Below, piece after piece: positions 45,401 to 57,400 of a stretch of 64,000 nt of DNA. The first letter of the stretch is position 1. Every line of letters begins with the position of its first letter. The stretch is from Caenorhabditis remanei. Its lineage: Eukaryota; Nematoda; Chromadorea; Rhabditida; Rhabditidae. The DNA lies in assembly GCF_010183535.1 (NCBI RefSeq), contig NC_071330.1, positions 7,979,717 through 8,043,716 of the forward strand, in the 5' to 3' direction. The position numbers and the translations under genes were made by a program. The notes below the pieces were generated by a model. The model saw only the letters and a program-made list of their open reading frames with translations, was not told where the DNA came from and did no database searches.

Positions 45401-48400
45401 TTCAATTCTGACTCCTTGTAGTACATCTGTCGGTTAAAACTCAGATAGATTGGAGAGACACAATTTGTCAGTCCACTGTTGTTTACACTCGGGATTGACC
45501 CTTATGTGTCAATGATTGGCGGGGGAGGAGAAGAGTGGTCCACTCCTTCCTTCCTGACCGCTCTCTGGGTTTTTGATGATGATGATAGGAAGGGTTGAAC
45601 GCGAAATGGAAGTTGGTGTGATTATAATTTTCCAGTTGAAGCGAGATTTTTCAGAAAAGAACATTTGGTGTAGAAAAATAAGAAATGTTGGGGCTGCTAT
45701 TTGACAGTATGATATTTCGGCAAATTACACTTTTACGAGGAGATTTGAAACAAATTTGAAATAAGAACGTCATCAACTTTATGGAAATCACTACTGAAAT
45801 CATTTCGACCGGATCCCTCATGTTCTATGGCTATCAACTGGATTACTTTAGTGCTGACCCACTAATCCAAGAGTCTAACCACCACTCCAGCTGGTAATTA
45901 TGAGTACGTCCTCTTCAGTTTTTTTCCACCGCCCCTCTCTCCTTTTCATAACCTATTCTGAGTAATCTATCCGGGTCCGTTCTCTACCGCACATTGGACA
46001 AGGGAACATCGAATCGTGTAATGCAACCACCTTATAATTATCGCATTTGTGTTCCTTCCATCTCTCTCCCTCTGGCCAATTTACTCTTTTTTCTTTCGAG
46101 ACAGACACAAACCTTTTCCGTAAAACCTATAGATAGGAGCAAGTACAGAATTATAAGAAAATTTGAAGGTGAATCGAAATGAAATGAAATGCAAATCGAA
46201 TAATGTGTTTTTGTTGTTGAACGTAGAAGTCAGAAAATCAAGATGAAAGTGACAAAAAGTGTATAAGGAATTTGCATACTCACATGAAAAATGGGACAAG
46301 TTTTCAATGTTTCTGGGAAACTATGTTTGTATTTGATAGAAAGTATCCATAACGGAGCTATTTCCACAGCCTAAGAGGATTTTACTTCAGATTGGGACTA
46401 GATTTTGATTGTGATTAGAGAATCACGCAAATCGAGATAATTAGGCACTCAGAGAGGTTTTGACGAATATAAAGCCGTCTTCACTAGTACTCTCTCTCAC
46501 ACCATTTCTTGTTTATGTTGTGGCCATTATGCACATACTCTGTGCCATTTTTCAAAAACATGATCTCATTTTTCGTCTTCAAGTGTTTCTCTTCAAGGTT
46601 CTCATTACTACTCTACTACCCGCCGCCGTGGACGTCGTCAAAAAGCATTTTGTTTTCTCTTTCCTTTCTCGGTTTCCTCGTCTATGTTTCATTGGCAAAA
46701 AAATAGGCGTGGTCTCCTTTTTCCTCTTGCGTCGACTCTGGGAATGTTGTTCTTTTTCTATTTCCACACATCTCGTTGACGCCGCTGTTGACGTCCACTC
46801 CTGGAGGCTCCGCCCCCATTTTATTCGAGCTTCACAACTTTCTGTTGGCTCTCATAGGTACTTCTATTGAGTAACTGATTACTATGCAGGAACTCGAATA
46901 TTTACATCATCTTATTTTTAACTGATCACAACCTGATAAGTTTAAAAAATGTATAGTGAATCTCACTATGATGAGCCAGTCTACTATGCATCCACGTCTT
47001 TGTATGGTGGGCGACAATCGCGGAATATTCGAAATTCGATGACTTATCGGATATCACCCCCTCACTATGCATACTGTAGTACTCCTATCTGTCCACCTCC
47101 ACCAGCACCAAGAGAATCTGTGATGACAATTTCCGATGATGAAAGTGAGGGTTTTCGAAAGGTCTTGATTGAATACTGCATATTTCGGTTTCTACGAACT
47201 TTCAAAAAAAAATTTAATCTATTAAACTATAAGTCTCTATACATACTTCTAATTATTTTTCAAAAGTTTCAGTGCGAACTACATCATCAACACTCTCACC
47301 AGCATCCGGACAACGTTATTTGGACCAGTAAGTTTCTTTTCTCTGTTCTTCGTCGTTTTTCTACGCAAAGAATTGTTCCTTTCTTCTCAACTTTTCCTCC
47401 TTTCTTTTCTCAAGTGTATTTTTACTAGATTAACTTTCTCGCTCCATCTCTGAAAGAAGAAGTAAGTAAAAAGAAAAAGTAGCGAGCTCATGAGATCCGG
47501 AACTCTGCGTCAACGGACAGAACATGACATGAGATCCGGGAAAAGAGAGTTATTGAGGTCGATGGAGCACATCGGATCTACTGAATCTGAAGTTCACTGA
47601 AGCAAACAGTTGCAATTTTTAAAATATTGACGAAATTCGAATATATTGGCTAACTTGACCGATTAACGACATAGAAGCTACCGTAATGTGTATCACGAAG
47701 AGAATCTCGTGTTGATGGGGAATATTTATTTCTTGTTCTAAATATTCCAAAAGCTTCGACTCCATCAGATTCACATTTTAAATGTGTTTCCTTCTCATTT
47801 CTCGAGGTCTCAGGTGCCATCCGACTTTAGTTTTCTCCGCCTCGGAAACATTGTGAAAAGATGGAGATCCGAGCAAAACAGCAACGATGGCGGCGAAAAA
47901 TCATCAATGATTCATCACATGAGAATTCGAATGGGTTTCTTTCACACGGACTTCGCATAGAAAAAGTAGAAACGAAAATAGAACGTAATAAGGGTTTAGG
48001 TGGAATTGATCTGCAAAAAAATGTGAAAAATATAAAAATGAGCGAAATTGGAACACCCTGCTTCTTTTACAATTCTCATTCGTTGGTTTCAATGTGTTCA
48101 TGGATATCTCGTCTGTTCAATTTCCTTTTCTCTGATTTTGATTGTTTTTCCGGTTTGTAACAAAAATCCCGGGACCATATGTCTCGTTTGAGCAAATAAT
48201 AACTACAGAGAACAGATAGAGAGACTCAAAAATATATGTTCCACACATGGATGTATTCAATGTGCATCTTCTTCTCGTTTCTGCTAACTACCAACCAACT
48301 AACTTGACGAATTATTCATTATTTTCCGCTCGTTTTGACTTCTCGGCTTCGTGGGTTTTGTCGTTTTTCCTAGGGATCTTTTAACATTATATTAAGCGTG

Positions 48401-51400
48401 AGGTAATACTTAGTGAACACATGATAGATTGCTCAAGGATTAGTATCATATAATTGGGATGTCTTGTTTTTTGGAAAGGTCCTTGTTGATATCAGAGACA
48501 CTTCTGCAATCGTAAAATATATTTTGTCATATCTTATTAGTTGTCTTTTGTTCAGACTAATAATACTATACTACAACAACTAGTTAACCTTCTTTTCTCT
48601 TCTCTCATAGAACGACTGCCGAGCTCACTAGGGAATGGTCAGGACTGACTTTGGAGTTCAGCAACGAGACCTAGCAGAATCGAAAGAGAATCGAATTCTG
48701 ATGGGAAATCAGTTTTCAAAAACTGCTGACGACCCTCCAGAATCCAGATATCCTTGTCTAAAAATGCAAATTTAATACATGTGATTTACTCGATTTTCCA
48801 CCTAAATTTAGCTGTGTTTCGCCCCAAATATCACAGCACCCGAAGATATCTTTCGCCCAGCGATTGGTGGTCGAGGGGTGAGCGCTTCTGTCTGTGAAGC
48901 ACGCTATGCTGGTTCGACCCCCGCTTTTTCAAACTTTTTTTTGTTTTTTTTTATTTCGCCTTTTTGTACTTTTTGAGCCGTTTTTCAATTAAGTCTAACC
49001 AAGACTGCGAATCGGACATAATCGAATCGACTTCCTATAGACAATATTCCGATAGTTGCTCTCACCAGCCGTCACTTCTAGTTAGCTTAACTTTCAAAGC
49101 AATTTGTGTTATTCAGAATGGTTCGCAGTCTTGGTTAGACTTAATTGAAAAACGGCTCAAAAAGTACAAAAAGGCGAAATAAAAAAAAACAAAAAAAAGT
49201 TTGAAAAAGCGGGGGTCGAACCAGCATAGCGTGCTTCACAGACAGAAGCGCTCACCCCTCGACCACCAATCGCTGGGCGAAAGATATCTTCGGGTGCTGT
49301 GATATTTGGGGCGAAACACAGCTAAATTCAGGTGGAAAATCGAGTAAATCACATGTATTAAATTTGCATTTTTAGACAAGGATATCTGGATTCTGGAGGG
49401 TCGTCAGCAGTTTTTGAAAACTGATTTCCCATCAGAATTCGATTGCCTTTCGATTCTGCTAGGTCTCGTTGTTGAACTCCAAAGTCAGTCCTGACCATTC
49501 CCTAGTCAGGAGAAGATTAATTTTGTGTCAAAGTCCTCGTCGCGGCTTTTCAATTCAAAAGAAGAGTGAATCTTTCGTTTTCAAAAGTTATCCTCACGTT
49601 CGTTCATTTTTCTCTGAATCTCCAGAAAATGACGACAATTTTCATGCTCTACTCTCGTTGAAAGTGTTCTAATTGAAATCCGTGTGCAGTCCATACACTC
49701 ACACATTTGCAGTGCTTACGCTGCTCAATTAGCGTCATTTCGAGGTGGTGCTCCCTTCTTCTTCTCTGAATTCTGAAGACGTTGAGAAAAGAGAAAATCA
49801 TAACATTTGTTCGTGTATACAAGCTCCTCGGAGTGAAGTGAGAAAGCGCGTCTAAGCGTATGTAATTATTCTAATGCGGAAAACTGTGGAGTAAAGGAGT
49901 GTGGGAGTCAAAACAGGGGGAACTTGGAAGAAAGTTTATGGAACCAGAAATATTGAGAAAGAAGCAAGAATAGGGTTTCAGAGATAACAATTATAAGTTA
50001 AAACATTCAGTTCTGTGAAACTTCTTGAAGATGAGCTCTCTAATTGTTTCCTAAGTGTTGTGTTCTTCACAAAAAGGAGCGTTTAGAATCCTCTTCTTTC
50101 AATAGAAAAATGTCAAAAAACTTCCCGAAAACGGGCCGATAAATGTACTAACGAGAAGGATGTGCTTGGAAAGATGTGTGAAAAGCGGCGAGAAAAAGAA
50201 ACATTTCTTCATCCTATACTTTTTCGATCCTCCCTCATCTTTTATGTTACACTAGGAGGTCCTTAGGTCTCGATACCAATATAGAAAAAGTTCATCTCTA
50301 GAAAAAGGGAATGAAATTAGGTTGAGCTGCCAAGTTTAGAGCTTTCTCTTCCAACACGCACAAATTGCCGTCTCCTCATAAAGTTTTATTACACCGCCAC
50401 CGTTGGACCTCATGGTGGAAAAAGAAGAAAACGAAGGACGGCAGAAGACAGCAGAAGGGTACGCAAATTGAACCCATTTTGTTCATTGGCTTTTCTCCTT
50501 TTATTCTTTCTTTCCACCAGTTTTGTGCAATTCTGTAGCTTCTGATCATCTTTCTGATACTATTGAACATTGGAACTATTTCCCATGAATCTCGAGGCTT
50601 TCCTTCATTAATTAGCTTCAATCATGTTATGATCGTCCCCTATGTCATTGTTCTTTCGATGACAAGGATTATGACGTAACAATAACCGATATACCATACC
50701 CCCGTTCTTTCGTTTTTGTTATTCTTCTGGATAGCGTGCAGAGTCAAGGATTTTTGGGAGAGGAAAAAGAAACGAAGAGGACCAAATTTGACTAATTAAT
50801 CAGATTCACACTTATGTATATACATATATGAACAACGTTTTCAAGTGTTTCGGAGAATGGAAATATTTAGGAAATATTATTCAGTGGGTTACACAGCATC
50901 AAATTCAGTTCTGGCCCGTCCACGCAACGTGTCAAAATAGGTGACAAATGTCTTCATTCTTCCTTATGTTGTCATACGATGGATGTCATATGGAGTCAGT
51001 AAGATTGCAATCTTACCTGAGCGTATGCTCCGGTATTCAATTCTATAGCCGGTCATGTTTATAGTGCTAACGGAAGATATAGATCTGGTTGAGATCTTGT
51101 CTATAGGAACGTCAAGAATAGTCGGTTATTTACTGATATAGAAAGTTTAAGTGCTCCTCGTGTTAAATTATTTTCCGATCTGAAGCACATGGCTTCATTC
51201 TATTATGTAACTCTAATCTATAATCTGTTTTCTTCTCAGTCTCTATCCTCTCACACATCCCACAAACAGAGGAACACCCCTCCATTTTCTGTGCTCTTGT
51301 TCCCATTCTGCATAACCATAATGCGATCATCTTATGGGTCTCTGGACCACCACTTTCTTTTGAATTCACAAATTTCACTTGACTTTTCTTATCGAATAGG

Positions 51401-54400
51401 AAACAAAGTACTTCTATTCATTATTCTTCTGTATAAAAACTTCATACTTAATTTCTCAAGTAGTGGTTCTGTTTTAACTATTAAGTTTTTTTCTTTTCAG
51501 ACCACATACTTCTGGTGCACCGAACACAACATATTCGGATGCGTCGACGACATTATTGAAATATCCACCTCCCGTAGGAACTCATCAAAACAGAAGGTAA
51601 ACATTACATCTGGTTTAAAGAAGTTTAAAGACTAATCGTCTCCTTTTTTCCCTATTTTTGCATAATTCTTTGCTGAAAGTGCAGTTTTTAGAAGACAACA
51701 AGTCGGCACTATGAACAATGGTGATTCGGCAATTGGTGGACCAGTGATGACATCGACAAAAAAGAAGAAAAAGTTTGAAGATGAGGGAAACACGTGCTCC
51801 AGATGGCCATCGAAATGGAATATCCTATTAGCAACCGCTCTTCTTCTTGCTCTTTTAGTAATTTGTATATTATTTTGTAAGTTCAGTTTTCAACTCGTTT
51901 CGTTTTAATTACCATACTTTCAGTCCGTGCTCCAAATTACGTGTACACTCAACCAGCTCCTTCATCCGATTCTATGTCATCAGCTTCCGCTGCAGCTGCT
52001 AGTCACTATCAAGAATTAGGTCTTCGGGCTCTGCCTCCTGCCATCAGTCTTGGAGAGCGAGTCGATGTTGAGTTTTATCCGAAGTCTATGGCAACAACGT
52101 AAGATTATTTTGAATGTGTTCTAGTAATATCATCAAGTATTCCAGTGAACTGACCATCACGAAACCGTCCCGTATTCGATTCAATGCTACTGTCGGATCT
52201 GGTGCTCAACTCGTACTTCTAATGAGTGCTGGCGTTCACCCTAGTCTCAGTCTTCACGATGCACTTTTTCCAATTCGTTCTGATAGAATTCGTGATCCGA
52301 AAGGACCAACTCATATTGTTGAAGAGTTTGGAACTCGCAGTCGTCGGAGTATTGGGTCATCTCGACACCGCAATATTGAAATTCTCGCTCCACGAAGTGC
52401 CACATTCGAACAGTTTTTACTTGAGGGAAGACACTATCTCACGTTCATCAATGAACGAAGTCGAGTCGAACCGATTTCATTTGTTGCTGAAGAGCTTTCA
52501 CGTCCAACTACTGCTCCAAAGACATCTTCTGGGACCTCCGGAACAAAGGAACACCCATTAGCTTCTGTACTTGTATGCGAAGCGAACTGCAATCAACGTG
52601 GAGAATGCGTCAACGGAAAATGTCGTTGTGCACCTGGATTCACTGGGCGAACATGTGATGAAGCAGTTTGTCCAGTAGTTTGCAGTGGCAATGGAGTGTT
52701 CTCAGGAGGTGTTTGTGTATGTAAATCAGGATTCAAAGGAAAGGAATGCGAAATACGACATAATTGGTGTGAAGTGGCAGATTGTAATGGAAGAGGTCGA
52801 TGTGATACGGAAGGGAAATGTCGTTGCAATCCTGGATGGACAGGTGAAGCATGTGAACTCAAAGCCTGTCCTCACGCTACGTGTCATGATAGAGGTGTAT
52901 GTGTAAATGGGACATGTTACTGTATGGAAGGATGGAGAGGAAATGATTGTTCAGTTTTTGCCGATGCAGTTGTTCATGCTCCATTAGCTCAATCACCACC
53001 GAGAAAAGCTCAAGAACCGACTGATTCCTCTAGAGGTAGAAAGAATCCAACTAAGCCAACTACATCTTCGGAGAAGAAAAAGGAGAGTAGAGAACTCCAG
53101 AAGCCAACAGTCGTTCCAGCTCAAGTTCCATCAGAGAAACATCAACCTTGCTCTGCTCACGGTCAACTCGTTGATGATATTTGTCAGTGCGAATCCGGAT
53201 GGACTTCAGTTGATTGCTCTCAAAGGTCATGCCAGTGTATCAATGGAGACTGTCTTGATGATGGAGTATGTCAATGCTGGAAAGGATGGAGGGGCGCAAA
53301 TTGTACAGATAAAAAATGTGCAATTGGATGTGAAGACCATGGAAAATGTTCATCTGATGGAAAATGTAAATGTTCAGCTGGCTGGAATGGAGATAGTTGT
53401 TATTTAGGTATGCTAAGATGTCAACTAATCAATAATCATTATATTATTTCAGATGGTTGTCCTAATCAATGTTCTGGAAAAGGAGAATGTGTGATGGACC
53501 GACGATCATCAGAATGGTCTTGTCGTTGTCAAGCTGGGTCTACTGGAATAGATTGTTCTGTTCCGGTTGAAATGCATTGTGACGATGGACTTGATAATGA
53601 TTCTGATGGACTTATTGACTGCGATGACCCAGAATGTTGTTCATCTCCTTCGTGCTCTTCTGAATCTGTTTGTTCCACTGCTGTCTCGCCAACTGAAGTT
53701 TTGATGCGGATGCCACCAATATTCAACGCGAATTTTGCTAAAAGAGTTGGTTTCTTAATTATGGAAAAATCAGTCCAAAGTTACACGGATTCTTCTCAAT
53801 TCAACGAATCATTGATTTCTGTGATCCGAGGGCGGGTCATGTGGGGAGGACAGTCTGGAAACACGGAAGACTTATCAACATATTACAACAAATCAACTGT
53901 GCCACTAGTCGGCGTCCGCGCATCTGATTCTGCTCATCCACTATACGGTTTCACTTTGACTCGAGAAGATGGATATTTTGACCTCACAGTCAACGGAGCT
54001 CGCAGTGTAACACTTCAATTCCTTCGAACGCAATTCCAATCAGTGAAGAAGAGTGTTTATGTACCTCCACGTCAAATCATTCATATTGATGATATTATTC
54101 TTTATCGCCAATCTGGATCCTCTTCTCCGATAGTTTCAATGCCACCAGCACGTGCAAAGTGTTCACCAACGACGAGAAGACTTCCAGAAGTTGTATTGAT
54201 CTCAAATTGGCAGTATACGTCAGACGGTGTTGAATATGACGAAACAACCGACTCATCTCGTCTCGTCGTTGATTCGAGATCAATTGTTGAATCACTTCCA
54301 ATTCAGGGAACAGATATCCGATTGATTTATGACTCAGTCAGATCGCCAGCTGCTCCGTCGACGATGTTGATTGGACTTCTTGATGACAGAATTGATAAGG

Positions 54401-57400
54401 AACTTCGGAAAATTCACATTAACATCCGTATTTCTGGAAGAAGATTCGATCATACATTAGCACCTCGTGTCAATCTTACCTATGTTTTTGCATGGGACAA
54501 AATGAATGCATATCGTCAAAGTGAGTCAGGATTGGTACCAGTGACAGTTCAAGTTGGATATGAATACCAAGGATGTGATCGTGCCAGCGAGAGAGTATGG
54601 CAGACCAGGAAATCTCAAATGATGGGAGCAACAGCAAGAAAAATGATTGGTTCAATGTGGACAATAGATTCTCATCATCATTTGGACATCGTAAATAGTG
54701 AGTTGAATAGGAGGAAAACTACTTTATTAAACACTATTTTGCAGATATCGTTGAAATGGGTAATGGTGGACATCGACTGATCAGTGAAAGTGAACCACGT
54801 GTCAGTACTTTGGCTGGAATCGATGGAATCAAACGTGATGTGGAATGTTCGAAATGCGATGGACGGGTTGAATCGATTAGTTTATTCCGTCCAACTACTG
54901 TAGTCTACGGACAAGATGGAAGCCTCATTATCGGAGATCATAATCTTATTCGAAGAGTTGCTCCAGACGGTCAAGTCACTACAATTCTCACATTGGGATT
55001 GGCTGACACTTCCCATTCATACTATATTGCTGTTTCACCAGTCGATGGAACTATTGCTATCTCGTTACCACTTCATAAACAAGTATGGCGAGTATCAAAT
55101 GTAGAACCACAAGATTCTCGAAACAATTACGATGTGCTGGCTGGAGATGGAACTGTTTGTGCATCAGCTGTCGATTCATGTGGCGACGGAGGCCTTGCCC
55201 AAAATGCTCAACTCATTTTTCCAAAGGGAATCGCTTTCGACAAAATAGGAAACCTTTATTGTAAGCGTATTCCTGTCACGTTCAATTCATAACGAATTTC
55301 AATTTTCAGTAGCCGATAGTCGCCGTATTCGTGTTATTGATACAACTGGACATATTCGATCAATTGGAGAGACAACTCCTGATCAACATCCAATTAGGAA
55401 ATGTGCTCAAATAACGAAACTTGTTGATCTGCAAATGGAATGGCCGACTTCTCTTACAATCGATCCGATAACTGATTCGGTTTTCGTTCTTGATACAAAT
55501 GTTGTTTTTGAAATTGACGTGAAACACGATGTTGTTACAATTGCACTTGGATCTCCAACAACATGTGATCTTGCTAATGCCACATCACTCGCTGCAGCCA
55601 GTTCAACTGCATCATTTACTCTTGATCATAGACGTCATTTAATTCAAAATGCGAGAGATATCTCCGTTGGAGTGGACGGTGCTATTTATGTTGTGGAATC
55701 CGATGGTAGAAGACTCAATCAAGTCCGAAAACTGAGTTCTGATCGATCAACATTTTCCATTCTCACCGGCGGTAAAAGTCCATGTTCCTGTGATGTTGTA
55801 GCTTGTGGATGTGACGATTCAGTTTCACTTCGTGAAGTAGCTGCATCTCAGGCTCATTTGAACTCTCCTTACGCAGTTTGTGTCTCACCATTTGGTGACG
55901 TCATCATTGCTGATTCTGGAAATTCAAAAATCAAAAAAGTATCATCACGTCTGGCACAGTACGACGGCCGAACTCGAACCTACGAAGTTTCGGATGTGGA
56001 ACGTCAAGAGAAATATACTTTCAACCGTCATGGACAGCATACATCTACCGTATCTCTAATCACTGGACGTACTGTTTTTAACTTCAGCTATCAAGTGGAT
56101 TCTCCAACTGCTATGCTATCTGAAATCCGAGATAATTCTGGAGTTGTTCTGAAAGTAATCAAACGGAATGATTCGATTTTTGACTTGGAGACAACACTTG
56201 GAGAACGAACAACTCTGACAATGTCAACCTACGACGGAACACTCGAACAAGTTTCGAAAAGAGATTCTGCTACGTCCAGAGATGCAACTAAGCTTGCTTA
56301 TGTCAAAGGACTGCTTTCGTCGAGAATCGACGTGGCAACTGCAGTTGGATTTGAGTATGATAAATATGGGAGAGCTGTTGGACTGAAAAGAGATAGAGAA
56401 CATTGGAAACTTGGAGAAGAGATTGTAAGTTAAATGATTAACTCGAATGAAACATTAAATATTTTAATAGATATCGATGGGACGAGTGACGACTGAAGTT
56501 CTTCTCAATGGCCATCGCTTCCAACAAGTTCGACTTGGCGATGGTGATTTGGCTGTTCATGGATCAAATGGTGCTTCAACTCTTATCAGTCTTCTTCGCA
56601 ATGAAGGATTTTCATTGACATCTCCACTCGGAACTTCTTCACTTTTCGTGAAAAGTGCGACTCTTCCAGAAGGTGGCGGTGAGCCACTGATTTCTCGTCG
56701 AAGAACAACTGTTCCTGCAATTGGAAATCCACAACGAAGAGCATTAACCACTCAGTGGGATTGGAAACATGTGGCACGACGTGGCGAGGATTCGGACAAC
56801 AGTTCTGGAAGGAGACGAGTGGCGGAGGTCCGGTTCACTCCGAGGGTTGGTGTCGAGGATGAGAAGAGTTTTTGACTAATCATTAGAAAAAGTGTGTGAT
56901 GTGTGATGTGCCTAACTTTTCAGAATTCCTGCTAAGTACGAACTGCAAATAACTTTTCAGATCTTATCAGTTTTAATTGAATCAACTAATTCATCCACAC
57001 ACACACACACTGATAGATTTGTAGTGAAATTACATACCTTCTCACCCGACCTAACCATTCGATTTTTCATTCCTTTTACTAGGTAATTAAACTTCAAAAT
57101 TTCAGATTAACGGTGTTAACATGTTCTCCATGGAATATGACGTTAAATCCAATCGTGATACACTTCACCTTGCTCCAACAACCGAGTATGCTCAACCTCT
57201 TTTGTTCATTGATTACACTTCATCTGGACGTATCAAACGAATTTCTGCACCAGAAGATTCTCAAATGGCTGAGATGAACGTTACCTGGGACAGCACTGGA
57301 AGAAAATCGGAAGTTGCCTGGGGATCGTGGAAGATTCGTCTCACTTATGATAACTCCAATCGGCTGACGGAGCATGCGATTGACGGAGCACGTGTTCCCA

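Noticed and set aside
46460..46870. 136-codon frame before the ten-1 short-form start
   Set aside because: It is T-rich promoter or intron sequence with Phe/Leu-rich composition typical of T-rich DNA.
48858..48930. A functional tRNA gene in the 48.6-kb palindrome
   Set aside because: The acceptor and T stems do not pair fully and the base before the anticodon position is G instead of U, so it is only tRNA-like.
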